In this document: one piece after another, positions 1-9,927 of the stretch | Layout: every line of letters begins with the position of its first letter | How positions within the stretch are numbered: the stretch's first letter is position 1 | NCBI RefSeq assembly: GCF_018614415.1 | Contig: NZ_JAGGOO010000072.1 | Location: 1-64,000 of the forward strand | DNA: 64,000 nucleotides | Direction of reading: 5' to 3' | From: Streptomyces sp. ISL-12 | Lineage (GTDB): Bacteria > Actinomycetota > Actinomycetes > Streptomycetales > Streptomycetaceae | The notes under the pieces: generated by a model | Seen by the model: only the letters and a program-made list of their open reading frames with translations | Database searches by the model: none | What the model was told of the DNA's origin: nothing | Translations under genes and position numbers: made by a program

Positions 1-14
1 CCAAACGACAGGCC

Positions 15-854
15 CTAGCGCTCCGCCAGCGCCCGCTCGCCCGCGGTGCGCATGGCGGCCAGCGGGGCCGGGCCGCGCCCCGTCATCTGCTCCACCTGCA
101 GCACCGCCTGGTGCACCAGCAGGTCGAGGCCGCTGACGACGGCGCCGCCGTGGGCCGACCAGCGGGCGGCCAGCGCGGTGGGCCAGGGCTCGTAGAGCAC
201 GTCGAACAGGGTCGTGGGCATTTCCGGCACGGCGGCGGCCAGCGCGTCGGTGGTGCCGGCCGGGGTGGTGGCGACGACCAGCGGGGCGCGCAGTGCCTCC
301 TCGGCCCGCGCCCAGTCCACGACGCGCACGTCGACGTCGAGCCGCTCGGCCCACTCGCGCATCTCGGCGGCCCGGGCCTCGCTGCGCACGTAGACGGCGA
401 CCTCACCGGTGCAGATGCGGGCCAGCGCGGCCAGCGCGGAGGAGGCGGTGGCACCGGCGCCCAGGATCGCGGCGGACTCCACCTTCTCGACGCCGTGCTC
501 GCGCAGGGCGGCGACCATGCCGGGGATGTCGGTGTTGTCGCCGGTGCGGCGGCCGTCCTCGGTGAAGACGACGGTGTTCACCGCGTCCACGGAGGCCGCC
601 GTGTCGCTGACCTCGTCGAGCAGCGGGATCACCGCCCGCTTCAGCGGCATGGTCAGCGACAGCCCGGCCCATTCGGACCCCAGCTTCTCGACGAAGCCCG
701 GCAGGGCCGCCTCGTCCACCTCGAAACGGTCGTACGTCCATCCCTCCAGGCCCAGCGCGGCGTACGCGGCGCGGTGCAGCACCGGGGAGAGGGAGTGGGC
801 GATCGGGGAGCCGAGGACGGCGGCCCGGCGGCCGTCAGTCGCCGGTACTGGCAT
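15..854 (-). CDS. aroE: shikimate 5-dehydrogenase
   Basis: 279 aa, full length for the family. It reduces 3-dehydroshikimate to shikimate with NADPH in the aromatic amino-acid pathway. The N-terminal half carries the shikimate-binding SLS (residues 21-23), the catalytic lysine K72 in TMPLKR, and D109 in the DNTD stretch. A Rossmann glycine motif GAGATASSA starts near residue 132. It is the last gene of a minus-strand run (DUF948, DUF6167, alaS, ruvX, mltG, aroE). Its ATG lies inside the end of mltG with a 20-bp overlap, so translational coupling is likely. Confidence 0.95.
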   Translation of the reverse strand: MPVPATDGRRAAVLGSPIAHSLSPVLHRAAYAALGLEGWTYDRFEVDEAALPGFVEKLGSEWAGLSLTMPLKRAVIPLLDEVSDTAASVDAVNTVVFTEDGRRTGDNTDIPGMVAALREHGVEKVESAAILGAGATASSALAALARICTGEVAVYVRSEARAAEMREWAERLDVDVRVVDWARAEEALRAPLVVATTPAGTTDALAAAVPEMPTTLFDVLYEPWPTALAARWSAHGGAVVSGLDLLVHQAVLQVEQMTGRGPAPLAAMRTAGERALAER

Positions 855-2553
855 TGAACTTGTCCTTCAGTTTCTCGAACTCGGCATTGGTCTTGGCGAA
901 CTCCGTGTTGCTCACGCCGTCGGTGGCAACGAAGTAGATCCAGCCGTCGTCCGTGGGTTTGAGCGCGGCCTCCAGCGCCTCGGCACCCGGATTGCCGATG
1001 GGACCGGGGGGCAGACCCTTGTGGTAGTAGGTGTTGTACGGGTCCGGGTTGCTGTTGATCTCGGACTCGCTGATGTGGATCTCGCTCTGACCCATCAGGT
1101 AGTTGAAGGTCGAGTCGAACTGGAGCTTCTGGTTGGTCTCGTAGTTGGTGGGCTCGAGGCGGTTGTAGATGACCTCGGCCATCTTGCGGAAGTCCTCGTG
1201 GGTCTTGCCCTCGGCCTGCACCAGGCTGGCGACCGTCACGAGCTGCCAGGGCCCGTCGAGCCCCAGCTGCTTCGACTTCTTCTCGAAGCCGAGCTCCTCG
1301 TACTTGTCGGTGGCCCGCGCCACCATCTCCTTGAGCACCGCCTCGGGCTTCTGCCCCTTGGCCACCGAGTAGCTGGACGGGTAGAGGAAGCCCTCCAGCG
1401 GGTCCTTGACGTCGGCGTGGTTCATCGCCCAGTCGGGCAGGCCGAGGTCCTTCCACTTGGACTTGGCGACCTTGGCGGTGGTGCCCTTGTCAACTTCGAG
1501 GCGTTCGTCGATGAGCTCGTAGACGGCGGCGCTGCGCTTGCCCTCGGCGATGATCAGCGTGTTGCGGCTCTCGGGGCTGAGCATCAGCTTCACGGCGCTC
1601 TCGGCGGACATCTCCTTCTGCAGCGTGTAGACGCCGTCCTGGATGCCCTTGGCGTTCGGGTTGCTCTGCAGCGCCGCGACGAACGCGTCGACGCTCTTGA
1701 CCACGCCCTTGCGCTTCAGCTCCTGGCCGATGGTCGAGCCGCCCGCCCCCTTGGGGACGGTGATGGTCACCTGGGTGCCGTTGCCGTCGCCGGCGTAGTC
1801 CGGGGCCGCGCCGAAACGATCCTGGTAGAACTGGTAGCCGAAATAGCCGACTCCCGCCACGCCGCCGCCCAGCACCAGGCAGACCACGAGGCACGCACAA
1901 CCGTTCCGCCGCTTCTTCGGCTTGCCCCCGCGGTTCCTGCGGTCACCGCGGCCGGGAGCGTCGTCGTCGGCGCCGTCGTCCCCGTCGCCGCCCGCGAAGA
2001 AGGCGTGTTCGCCCTGGTCGGGCCCCGGGTCCCAGTCGGTCTTCTCCGGCTCCGGCTCGGTGCGCCGCCGGCTCGGCGGCTCGGGGGGCGGATACGCCTC
2101 CGGGGTGCCGTAGTGGTCGGGCTGGTCCGTGCCGTAGGAGGCGGCCGCCTGCTGAGCGTACGGGTCGGCGGGATCGGCCGGGTACACGGGCTGCTGCTGT
2201 CCGGCGGGCCAGCCCTCGGTGCCGTACTGCTGCTGGTCCTGTTGCTGCCGCGCCGGGTACTGCTGCCCGCCGTACTGCGGGTCGTGCTGCTGGCCGTACT
2301 GCTGCTGACCCTGCCCGCCGTCGTACTGCTGTCCGCCGTGCGGGTACTGCTGCTGGGCCTGGCCGTACCCGGCCTGGCCTCCGCCGTCGCCCCAGTCACT
2401 GTGCTGCTGATGCTGCGGTTGGTGCTGCGGCTGGCCGCCGTCGAAGGGCTGCTGTCCCGCGTGGGCCTGCTGCCCTCCCCACCCGCCGTCCCCGTACAAC
2501 GGGTCCTCCGGGTGCCACGGTTCGGAGCCCTGGCCCCGGCCATACTCAGTCAT
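835..2553 (-). CDS. mltG: endolytic murein transglycosylase MltG (YceG-like)
   Basis: 572 aa. MltG cleaves nascent peptidoglycan glycan strands at the outer membrane face and helps set strand length. Residues 1-160 are a low-complexity Q/Y/G/P-rich cytoplasmic tail. A basic patch (KPKKRR) leads into one membrane segment at about residues 219-241. The extracytoplasmic YceG domain follows, and the probable catalytic glutamate is E448 in ASLVQAEG. The protein is longer than the E. coli one mainly because of the tail. It sits between ruvX and aroE, an order I recall as common in actinobacteria. A 122-bp gap to ruvX could hold its own promoter. Confidence 0.92.
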   Translation of the reverse strand: MTEYGRGQGSEPWHPEDPLYGDGGWGGQQAHAGQQPFDGGQPQHQPQHQQHSDWGDGGGQAGYGQAQQQYPHGGQQYDGGQGQQQYGQQHDPQYGGQQYPARQQQDQQQYGTEGWPAGQQQPVYPADPADPYAQQAAASYGTDQPDHYGTPEAYPPPEPPSRRRTEPEPEKTDWDPGPDQGEHAFFAGGDGDDGADDDAPGRGDRRNRGGKPKKRRNGCACLVVCLVLGGGVAGVGYFGYQFYQDRFGAAPDYAGDGNGTQVTITVPKGAGGSTIGQELKRKGVVKSVDAFVAALQSNPNAKGIQDGVYTLQKEMSAESAVKLMLSPESRNTLIIAEGKRSAAVYELIDERLEVDKGTTAKVAKSKWKDLGLPDWAMNHADVKDPLEGFLYPSSYSVAKGQKPEAVLKEMVARATDKYEELGFEKKSKQLGLDGPWQLVTVASLVQAEGKTHEDFRKMAEVIYNRLEPTNYETNQKLQFDSTFNYLMGQSEIHISESEINSNPDPYNTYYHKGLPPGPIGNPGAEALEAALKPTDDGWIYFVATDGVSNTEFAKTNAEFEKLKDKFNASTGD

Positions 2554-2675
2554 GGATCCCCTAGAGCCGCGAGGCGGCGGTCACGCGGCTTCACGGACCG
2601 CTTACCGTTCCGCCTCTCTCTGTGCGGAGGCTGTTCGAAGACCGCCGCATCGCGCGGAACGTTACCGTACAGCGA

Positions 2676-3140
2676 TCAGATGACCACTTCGACGCCCTCG
2701 CCAGGAGGATTACCTGACACCCGTTCGGATTCAAGCGCCTGCTGAAGGATGATCACAGCGGCGGCCTGGTCGATGACCGAACGGCCCTTCTTGGAATTCA
2801 CCCCGGAGGCGCGCAGGCCCTGGCTCGCCGTCACGGTCGTCATCCGCTCGTCGACGAGCCGGACCGGAACGGGGGCGATGCCCTCGGCCAGTTCCTGGGC
2901 GAAACGGCGGACCTTGGCCGCCGCCGGGCCCTCGCCCCCCTTGAGGGAGCGGGGCAGGCCGGCGACGACCTCGATCGGCTCGTACTCCTCGACCAGCGCG
3001 CGCAGACGGCGGTGGGCCGCCGGGAGGTCCCGGCCCGGGACCGTCTCGACGGGGGTGGCGAGGATCCCGTCGGGGTCGCACGAAGCGACCCCGATCCGGG
3101 CGTCCCCGACGTCGATGGCGAGCCGACGTCCTCTGCGCAT
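2676..3140 (-). CDS. ruvX: Holliday junction resolvase-like RuvX/YqgF
   Basis: 154 aa, typical for the family. It has an RNase H-like fold: the first acidic residue is D10 in AIDVGDARIGVA, a second acidic site is in VDERMTT, and the C-terminal motif SVIDQAAAVIILQ is typical. Family members are linked to 16S/23S rRNA maturation and, by fold, to junction resolution; which applies here is not visible. The ATG overlaps the alaS stop by one base (TAATG), so the two are translationally coupled. The alaS-ruvX-mltG-aroE order is a common genomic association. Confidence 0.9.
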   Translation of the reverse strand: MRRGRRLAIDVGDARIGVASCDPDGILATPVETVPGRDLPAAHRRLRALVEEYEPIEVVAGLPRSLKGGEGPAAAKVRRFAQELAEGIAPVPVRLVDERMTTVTASQGLRASGVNSKKGRSVIDQAAAVIILQQALESERVSGNPPGEGVEVVI

Positions 3141-5812
3141 TACTTGGCCGTCTCCGCGACCAGGCGCTCCACGGCGGCCACGGCGTCACCGATGGCGGCC
3201 GGGTTCTGCCCGCCGCCCTGGGCGACGTCCGGCTTGCCGCCACCGCCGCCGCCGAGGGTCTTGGCGGCGGTCCGGACCAGGTCACCGGCCTTGAGGCCGC
3301 GGTCGCGGGCGGCGTCGTTGGTGGCGATGACGGTGAGGGGCTTGCCGTTCACCGTCGTGAACAGGGCGACCACGGCGGCCCGGCCGCCCTGGATACGGCC
3401 GCGCACGTCGAGGACCAGCTTGCGCAGGTCGTCGGCGGTGGTGCCGTCCGGGACCTGGCCGGTGACCAGGGCGACGCCCCGTACGTCCGTGGCGGACTCG
3501 GCGAGACCGGCGGCGGCCTGGAGGACCTTCTCGGCGCGGAACTTCTCGATCTCCTTCTCGGCGTCCTTCAGCTTGCCGAGCATGGCGGAGACCTTCTCCG
3601 GGAGCTCCTCCGGCCGGCCCTTGATCAGCTCCTGGAGCTGGGCGACGACCGTGTGCTCACGCGCGAGGAAGTTGTAGGCGTCGACGCCCACCAGGGCCTC
3701 GATGCGGCGCACGCCGGAGCCGATGGACGACTCGCCCAGCAGCTTCACCAGGCCGAGCTGAGCGGTGTTGTGCACGTGGGTGCCGCCGCACAGCTCCTTG
3801 GAGAAGTCACCGATGGTGACGACGCGCACCCGCTCGCCGTACTTCTCGCCGAACTCGGCGATGGCGCCCTGCTTCTTGGCCTCGTCGATGCCCATGACGT
3901 CGGCCCGCACGTCCAGGTCGCGGGCGAGCACCTCGTTGATCTTCTGCTCGACGTCGGTCATCACGGCCGTCGGCACGGCGGACGGCGAACCGAAGTCGAA
4001 GCGGAAGCGGCCGGGCTGGTTCTCGGAACCGGCCTGGGCGGCCGTCGGGCCGAGGGCGTCGCGCAGCGCCTGGTGGGTGAGGTGGGTGGCCGAGTGGGCG
4101 CGGGCGATGGCCTTGCGGCGCCGGTCGTCGATGGCGGCGTGGGCCTTGGCGCCGACGGTGATCTCACCGACCTGGACGACGCCCTTGTGGACGTAGACGC
4201 CGGGGACCGGCTTCTGGCAGTCGCGGACCTCGATGACGGCACCGGAGTCGGTCCTGATCCGGCCGGTGTCGCCGATCTGGCCGCCGCCCTCGGCGTAGAA
4301 GGGCGTGCGGTCCAGGACGATCTCGACCTCGTCGCCCTCGGTGGCGGCCGGCGAGGAGACGCCGTCGACCAGGATGCCGACGACGGTGGACTCGCCCTCG
4401 GTGTCGGTGTAGCCGATGAAGTCGGTCTGTCCGGCGCGGTCGGCGATCTCCCGGTAGGCGCCCAGGTCGGCGTGGCCGGTCTTCTTGGCCTGGGCGTCGG
4501 CCTTGGCGCGCTCCCGCTGCTCCTTCATCAGGCGCCGGAAGCCGTCCTCGTCCACGGACAGGCCCTGCTCGGCGGCCATCTCCAGGGTGAGGTCGATCGG
4601 GAAGCCCCAGGTGTCGTGGAGCAGGAACGCCTTGTCGCCGGAGAGGACCGAGCCGCCGGCGGCCTTGGTGTCGGCGACGGCGGTGTCGAGGATGTTGGTG
4701 CCGGCCTTCAGCGTCTTGAGGAAGGCGTTCTCCTCGGCCACGGCGACCTTCTCGATCCGCTCGCGGTCGGTGATCAGCTCGGGGTACTGCTGCCCCATCA
4801 TCTCGATCACCGTGTCGATCAGGTCCTTGACGACCGGGCCGGTGGCGCCGAGCAGGCGCATGTTGCGGATGGCGCGGCGCATGATGCGGCGCAGCACGTA
4901 GCCGCGGCCCTCGTTGCCCGGGGTGACGCCGTCGCCGATGAGCATCACGGAGGTGCGCATGTGGTCGGTGACCACGCGCAGGGAGACGTCCGATTCGTGG
5001 GCGTCGCCGTAGGAGACACCGGTCAGGTCGGTGGCCTTCTTGATGACGGCCATGGAGGTGTCGATCTCGTACATGTTCTGCACGCCCTGCAGAATCATGG
5101 CGAGCCGCTCCAGGCCGAGCCCGGTGTCGATGTTCTTGCTCGGCAGCTCCCCGAGGATCTCGAAGTCCTCCTTGGAGGTGCCCTCGCCCCGCTCGTACTG
5201 CATGAAGACGAGGTTCCAGATCTCCACGTACCGCTCGTCGTTGACGGCGGGGCCGCCCTCGACGCCGAACTCGGGGCCGCGGTCGTAGTTGATCTCGGAG
5301 CAGGGGCCGCAGGGGCCGGGGACGCCCATGGACCAGTAGTTGTCCTTCTTGCCGAGGCGCTGGATGCGCTCGGAGGGGACACCGACGACGTCGTGCCAGA
5401 TGCGCTCGGCCTCGTCGTCGTCCTGGTAGACGGTGATCCACAGGCGCTCGGGGTCGAGGCCGTAGCCACCCTTGTCCTGGGGGCTGGTGAGCAGCTCCCA
5501 GGCGTACTTGATGGCGCCTTCCTTGAAGTAGTCGCCGAAGGAGAAGTTGCCGCACATCTGGAAGAACGTGCCGTGCCGGGTGGTCTTGCCGACCTCTTCG
5601 ATGTCCGGCGTGCGCACGCACTTCTGCACGCTGGTGGCGCGGTCGAACGGCGGCTTGACCTCACCGAGGAAGTACGGCTTGAAGGGCACCATGCCGGCCG
5701 GGACCAGCAGCAGAGTCGGGTCGTCCGCGATGAGCGACGCCGAAGGGACGACGGTGTGCCCGCGCTCCTCGAAGAAGCTCAGCCAGCGGCGGCGGATCTC
5801 GGCCGACTCCAT
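3140..5812 (-). CDS. alaS: alanine-tRNA ligase
   Basis: 890 aa, full-length class II synthetase that charges tRNA-Ala. The N-terminal aminoacylation domain begins [19 protein letters not shown]. The editing domain carries the metal-binding HSATH near residue 574 and CGGTH near residue 676. A C-Ala-type domain with a glycine-rich end ([15 protein letters not shown]) closes the protein. The start overlaps the stop of the DUF6167 gene by one base, and the stop overlaps ruvX. Nothing unusual is visible. Confidence 0.97.
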   Translation of the reverse strand: MESAEIRRRWLSFFEERGHTVVPSASLIADDPTLLLVPAGMVPFKPYFLGEVKPPFDRATSVQKCVRTPDIEEVGKTTRHGTFFQMCGNFSFGDYFKEGAIKYAWELLTSPQDKGGYGLDPERLWITVYQDDDEAERIWHDVVGVPSERIQRLGKKDNYWSMGVPGPCGPCSEINYDRGPEFGVEGGPAVNDERYVEIWNLVFMQYERGEGTSKEDFEILGELPSKNIDTGLGLERLAMILQGVQNMYEIDTSMAVIKKATDLTGVSYGDAHESDVSLRVVTDHMRTSVMLIGDGVTPGNEGRGYVLRRIMRRAIRNMRLLGATGPVVKDLIDTVIEMMGQQYPELITDRERIEKVAVAEENAFLKTLKAGTNILDTAVADTKAAGGSVLSGDKAFLLHDTWGFPIDLTLEMAAEQGLSVDEDGFRRLMKEQRERAKADAQAKKTGHADLGAYREIADRAGQTDFIGYTDTEGESTVVGILVDGVSSPAATEGDEVEIVLDRTPFYAEGGGQIGDTGRIRTDSGAVIEVRDCQKPVPGVYVHKGVVQVGEITVGAKAHAAIDDRRRKAIARAHSATHLTHQALRDALGPTAAQAGSENQPGRFRFDFGSPSAVPTAVMTDVEQKINEVLARDLDVRADVMGIDEAKKQGAIAEFGEKYGERVRVVTIGDFSKELCGGTHVHNTAQLGLVKLLGESSIGSGVRRIEALVGVDAYNFLAREHTVVAQLQELIKGRPEELPEKVSAMLGKLKDAEKEIEKFRAEKVLQAAAGLAESATDVRGVALVTGQVPDGTTADDLRKLVLDVRGRIQGGRAAVVALFTTVNGKPLTVIATNDAARDRGLKAGDLVRTAAKTLGGGGGGKPDVAQGGGQNPAAIGDAVAAVERLVAETAK

Positions 5813-6174
5813 CAGTGGTCCTCATTCCGGTTGTACGAGTACGTCGTCCTGTCGATGTACTTCGAAGTGGGCATCGGGTCGTTGCGGTTCTCGATGGCGG
5901 CGTACCGCCGGGGTGCCGGGAGCTCCCGGTCGACGGGGGCGTCGAGACCGAGCGCGTCGCCCAGTTCGGCCTCCCGCTGGGCCATGTTGTCGCGGACCTC
6001 GAGCGCGAAGTCCACGGCGCGGTCCTTGAGCCGGCCGCCGGCCTCGATCGCCTTGTTCGCCGCGGTCACGGCGAGGTTCTCGGGGGTGAGCTGCTTCAGC
6101 TTCCGGTTGACCTTGGTGGTGGCCCACACTCCGGCGGCGACGCCGGTGGTGAACCAGAACGTACGGCGGAACAT
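5812..6174 (-). CDS. DUF6167-type small membrane-associated protein
   Basis: 120 aa, unknown function. An N-terminal hydrophobic stretch (about residues 4-19, [17 protein letters not shown]) could anchor it. A charged, probably helical region ([23 protein letters not shown]) and a polar tail ending NRNEDH follow. Together with the upstream DUF948 gene (7-bp gap) it precedes alaS and overlaps the alaS start. The family assignment is from memory of the conserved actinobacterial pair upstream of alaS. No catalytic motif is visible. Confidence 0.7.
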   Translation of the reverse strand: MFRRTFWFTTGVAAGVWATTKVNRKLKQLTPENLAVTAANKAIEAGGRLKDRAVDFALEVRDNMAQREAELGDALGLDAPVDRELPAPRRYAAIENRNDPMPTSKYIDRTTYSYNRNEDH

Positions 6175-6181
6175 CGCTGGG

Positions 6182-6625
6182 TCAGTCCTTCTTCCGCTTG
6201 GCCCGCCGCGTCGCCGGGACGGTACGGCCCACGACGACGGTGCGCCTGGCTGTCTTGGCCGGCACGTCCTCCTTGCGGCCGCCCATCGCCCGGCGCACGC
6301 CGTAGCCGAAGGCCGCGACCTTGACCAGGGGGCCGCCGAAGGTGGAGGCGACGGTGGTGGAGAGCGCCGAGGCGTTGGAGGTGACCTCCTGGACGTCGGA
6401 GGCGATCGCGTCGACCCGTTCGATCTGGGTCTGCGCCGAGCGCACCGCCGTGGAGGCGTCGGCCAGCAGCGGGACGGCCTGGTCGGTCACGTCCGCCACG
6501 AGCTTGGTGGTCGCCTTGAGCGTCTGGGCCAGCCTCACCAGTGCGACGGCGAGGAAGGAGACCAGGATCGCCCAGAACACGGCCACCAGGATCCCGGCCA
6601 CCTCGCCACCGGACACTGTGTGCAC
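6182..6625 (-). CDS. DUF948 domain membrane protein
   Basis: 147 aa. One N-terminal membrane segment (about residues 8-30, GEVAGILVAVFWAILVSFLAVALVRL) is followed by an amphipathic heptad-like region (TLKATTKLVADVTDQAVPLLADASTAV...) as in DUF948 proteins. A basic C-terminus ends RRAKRKKD. The function of DUF948 is unknown; some members are general-stress proteins. It is the first gene of the alaS-aroE transcription unit, so its promoter should lie in 6626-6827, shared with the divergent ATPase gene. Confidence 0.75.
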   Translation of the reverse strand: MHTVSGGEVAGILVAVFWAILVSFLAVALVRLAQTLKATTKLVADVTDQAVPLLADASTAVRSAQTQIERVDAIASDVQEVTSNASALSTTVASTFGGPLVKVAAFGYGVRRAMGGRKEDVPAKTARRTVVVGRTVPATRRAKRKKD

Positions 6626-6827
6626 CCGCTCCCTGAAACGTGCCAGAACTTCGCGTACGTCGACTTCACGTCCGTCATGACCATCGAGACCATCGAGAAC
6701 ACGAAAAGTCGTGCACCGAGCCTATCGCGCCGGGGATGGGGGTCCGTACCGGATTACCGTCCGCGTGCGGCGCGGGCGTGCGAGACGTTTGTACGCAGTG
6801 CGCACGCTTCAGTACGCTGCGTTCTCT

Positions 6828-8951
6828 ATGCGTGATCAACGGCATGACGGAACGTTCCCGGCCGGGAATCTGCCGCTGGAACTGGACGCCTTCGTCGGAC
6901 GCGCGGCGGAACTCTCCGAGCTGGACGACGCGCTGCGCGGCGCGCGGCTGGTGACGGTCACCGGGGTGGGCGGCGTCGGCAAGTCGCGGCTGGCGGAGCG
7001 GGCCGCCGCGCGGTCGGCACCGCGGGACGGGGTCTGGCGGGTGGAGCTTGCGCCCGTGCGCGACCCGGAGTTCGTGGACTACGCGGTGGTGGAGGCGCTC
7101 GGCCTGACCGACCACACCACCAGGACGCCCCGCGAGACCCTGCTCGCCCACCTCGCCGACCGCGAGGTCCTGCTGCTGCTCGACGGAATCGAGCACCTGG
7201 TGGACGCGTGTGCCCGGCTGGTGACGGAGCTGCTGGGCCGGGCCCCCGGGCTGCGGGTGCTGGCGGTGGGGCGCCGACCGCTGGCCGTCTCCGGCGAGCG
7301 GCTCTTCCCGCTGGCGCCGCTGACCGGGGAGGAGGCGGTGTCCCTGCTGACGGTGCGCGCCGCCCAGCAGGGGGTGGAGATCGGGGGCGGGGACGGCGCC
7401 GAGGTGCGGGAGCTGTGCCGGCGGCTGGACGGCATCCCGCTGGCGATCGAGCTGGCCGCGGGGCGGCTGGGCGTGCTGACGCCGGAGCAGGTGCTCGGCC
7501 GGCTGGACGACCGGTTCCGGCTGCTGGCCGGGGAGAACCGGACGGCGCTGCCCCGGCACCGGGCGCTGCGCACGGCGATCGGCTGGAGCCATGAGCTGTG
7601 CACGCCCGGGGAGCGGCTGCTGTGGGCGCGTCTTTCGGTGTTCGCGGGGCGGTTCGACCTGGAGGCCGCGGAGTACGTGTGCGGCGGCGACGGCCTGCCC
7701 GCCGACGAGGTGCTGGACGTGCTCTCCGCGCTGCTCGCCCAGTCCGTGCTGACCCGCGAGGAGACACCGGCCGGGGTGCGCTACCGGATGCTCGGCACGG
7801 TGCGGGCGTACGGCGCCGAGTGGCTGGAGGCGACGGGCGACGCGGCGCGGCTGCGGCGCCGGCACCGCGACTGGTACGTGGGGCTGGCGACCTGGTGCGA
7901 GCTGGAGTGGTTCTCGCCGCGCCAGTCGGAGGTCGCCGCGCGTATCGAGGCCGAGCTGCCGAATCTGCGGGTCGCCCTGGACCACTGCCTGTCCGATCCG
8001 GACGGGGCGCACCTGGGCCAGTACCTGGCGGGCTCCCTGTGGTTCCACTGGGCGGGCTGCGGGCGGCTGGCGGAGGGGCGGCACTGGCTGGAGCAGGCGG
8101 TGCGGCTGGACGCGGAGCGGACCGCGCACGAGCAGTCCCGGCTCAAGGCCCTGTGGGTGCTGGCGTACGTGGCGATCCTGCAGGGCGACACGGTGTGCGC
8201 GCGGGCGACGCTCGAGGAGTGCCATCGGGAGGCGGAGCGGGCCGGCAATGCGACGGCGCTGGCGTACGCGGTGCACCGCTCGGGCTGTCTGGCGCTGATC
8301 ACCGATGACGTGGCGGGCGCCGAGACGCTGCTGCGCTCCGCGCTGGCGCGGTACCGGGAGACCGGCGAGCTGAACAGCAATGTGCTGATGGCCCAGGTGG
8401 AGCTGGCGATGGCGCGGGCCTTCCAGGGCGATCTGGCGGACGCGGTGCGGCTGTGCGAGGACGTGCGCCGGGTGTGCGACGACCACGGCGAGCGCTGGGC
8501 CCGCGCCTACGCGCTGTACGTGCTGGCGTACGCGGCCTGGAGCGACGGCGATCCGGGCAGGGCCCGGCGGCTGCTGACCGTCTGCCTGGGCGACGCCCAC
8601 GGCTTCCGTGACCTGCTGGGTGCGGTGCTGTCACTGGAACTGCTGGCCCTGGTCACGGTGACGGAGGGCGACGCGGCGGAGGCGGCGGTGCTCCAGGGGG
8701 CGGCGGGGCGGATGTGGCTCGCGGTGGGCCTGCAGCTGTTCGGCTCGGCGCACTACAACGCGCCGCGCGAGCTGTGCGAGGCGGCGGCCCGCGACCGGCT
8801 GGGGGACGAGGCGTACGAGGAGTGCCTGCGGCGGGGAGCGCGGCTGGGCCGGGAGGAGGCGGTGGCCCGTGCGCTGCGGCGGTCCGAGGAGCCGGCGGCG
8901 CTGCCGGGGCCGCGTCGTCCCGCGCGGCCGACGAGGACGCCGGGGACATGA
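6828..8951 (+). CDS. STAND/AfsR-like NTPase with TPR-type repeats, no DNA-binding domain
   Basis: 707 aa. An NB-ARC-like ATPase module has Walker A GVGGVGKS (46-53), Walker B-like LLLLDGIEHL (about 114-123) and a GxP motif in LDGIPLAIELAAGRL. The remainder is helical and TPR-like, with many alternating Ala/Leu/Arg helices, and ends in a Pro/Arg tail. AfsR- and LuxR-LAL-type regulators share this ATPase core but also carry a SARP or LuxR helix-turn-helix domain. I see neither here, so the output may be protein-protein. The ATG at 6828 begins MRDQRHDGTFP just before the conserved LDAFVGR box; no good Shine-Dalgarno is visible. GTG 6798 and an ATG at 6711 are in-frame alternatives. Confidence 0.75.
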   Translation: MRDQRHDGTFPAGNLPLELDAFVGRAAELSELDDALRGARLVTVTGVGGVGKSRLAERAAARSAPRDGVWRVELAPVRDPEFVDYAVVEALGLTDHTTRTPRETLLAHLADREVLLLLDGIEHLVDACARLVTELLGRAPGLRVLAVGRRPLAVSGERLFPLAPLTGEEAVSLLTVRAAQQGVEIGGGDGAEVRELCRRLDGIPLAIELAAGRLGVLTPEQVLGRLDDRFRLLAGENRTALPRHRALRTAIGWSHELCTPGERLLWARLSVFAGRFDLEAAEYVCGGDGLPADEVLDVLSALLAQSVLTREETPAGVRYRMLGTVRAYGAEWLEATGDAARLRRRHRDWYVGLATWCELEWFSPRQSEVAARIEAELPNLRVALDHCLSDPDGAHLGQYLAGSLWFHWAGCGRLAEGRHWLEQAVRLDAERTAHEQSRLKALWVLAYVAILQGDTVCARATLEECHREAERAGNATALAYAVHRSGCLALITDDVAGAETLLRSALARYRETGELNSNVLMAQVELAMARAFQGDLADAVRLCEDVRRVCDDHGERWARAYALYVLAYAAWSDGDPGRARRLLTVCLGDAHGFRDLLGAVLSLELLALVTVTEGDAAEAAVLQGAAGRMWLAVGLQLFGSAHYNAPRELCEAAARDRLGDEAYEECLRRGARLGREEAVARALRRSEEPAALPGPRRPARPTRTPGT

Positions 8952-8954
8952 CGA

Positions 8955-9000
8955 GGCCCGCCGTCCCGCCCGCCCACGGGGGCGGGGAGACGACGGGCCC
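8955..9000. terminator. probable bidirectional terminator
   Basis: The gap between the convergent ATPase gene and rpsD holds an inverted repeat. GGCCCGCCGTC (8955-8965) pairs with GACGACGGGCC (8989-8999) with one mismatch, and an inner CCGCCC (8966-8971) pairs with GGGCGG (8980-8985). It is a GC-rich stem without a long T tract, as is common in Streptomyces. Confidence 0.5.
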
Positions 9001-9021
9001 GGGTACCGCGGCCGGCTGGGA

Positions 9022-9636
9022 TCAGCGGGCGTAGTACTCGACGACGAGCTGCTCGTCGCAGATCACCGGGATCTCCTTGCGGTTCGGCTCGCGGTCCAGG
9101 CGGAACGCCAGGGCCTTGAGGTTCACCTGGAGGTAACGCGGGGTCTCGCCGTCGGGGGCGAAGCCACCCTCACGCGCGACCTGGAACAGCGTCTTCTCCT
9201 TGGAGCGGTCGCGGACCTGCACGACGTCGTCGGGGCGGACGCGGAAGGACGGCTTGTCGACCTTCTGGCCGTTGACCGCGATGTGGCCGTGGACGACCAT
9301 CTGGCGGGCCTGGTAGATCGTGCGGGCGATGCCCGAGCGCAGGACCAGCGCGTCGAGGCGGCGCTCCAGCTCCACGATCAGGGCCTCACCGGTCTTGCCC
9401 TGGACCTTGGAGGCACGCTCGTAGGCGCGGACGAGCTGACGCTCGGACACGTCGTACTGGGCACGCAGACGCTGCTTCTCCAGCAGACGGACCTTGTAGT
9501 CCGAGTTCTGCTTGCGGCCGCGGCCGTGCTCACCCGGCGGGTAGGGGCGGGCCTCGAAGTACTTGACGGCCTTCGGCGTCAGCGCGATGCCGAGGGCACG
9601 CGACTTCTTGACCTTGGGGCGGGACTGGTTCGCCAC
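9022..9636 (-). CDS. rpsD: 30S ribosomal protein S4
   Basis: 204 aa, full length. It is a primary 16S rRNA-binding protein and, in several bacteria, an autogenous translational repressor. The N-terminus ([27 protein letters not shown]) lacks the four zinc cysteines, so it is the zinc-free form. The S4 RNA-binding domain is visible in [20 protein letters not shown] and [14 protein letters not shown]. The start codon is GTG. The gene stands alone, away from rpsM-rpsK-rpoA, so it needs its own promoter and regulation. A roughly 290-bp non-coding leader lies upstream. Confidence 0.97.
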   Translation of the reverse strand: MANQSRPKVKKSRALGIALTPKAVKYFEARPYPPGEHGRGRKQNSDYKVRLLEKQRLRAQYDVSERQLVRAYERASKVQGKTGEALIVELERRLDALVLRSGIARTIYQARQMVVHGHIAVNGQKVDKPSFRVRPDDVVQVRDRSKEKTLFQVAREGGFAPDGETPRYLQVNLKALAFRLDREPNRKEIPVICDEQLVVEYYAR

Positions 9637-9927
9637 TGTCTCTCATTTCCTAGTGTTCGGCTTGCCAGGGTTGAGGGAGGTCGCATCCGCAGCCGGGGAA
9701 ACCCGCCGGGTCCGCGTGGGACCTGTCGGGCAGCCGCTCCCTGGTCTGGGCACATACGTGCAGCACGCGAGTGGCCCACCGACCGGTCCCGTCCTGCGAC
9801 GAGGGGTGGTGGGCTGCCCGCGACACCTTCGACGGTGCGCGACGCTCCTGGAACCCGCTGGGGTTCCGGCCGGTTGTCCCGCTCTGACGGCACGGGACTC
9901 GGCACTCCGATCGAGTTTACAGGGTGC
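9637..9927 (-). promoter_or_regulatory. rpsD promoter and structured leader region
   Basis: This 291-bp stretch between rarA and rpsD carries no convincing gene. On the minus strand a -10-like TAAACT (9911-9916) has a -35-like TCGAAA about 17 bp upstream, inside the rarA 3' end, which would give a leader of about 265 nt. The leader contains a perfect 7-bp hairpin (9850-9856 with 9861-9867, 4-nt loop). An S4 autoregulatory leader is possible by analogy only. Confidence 0.35.

Noticed and set aside
3653-6835. Very long plus-strand open frame antisense to alaS and neighbours
   Set aside because: High GC keeps opposite-strand frames open; the translation is Gly/Asp/Val/Leu-rich with no motifs and mirrors alaS, which is certain.
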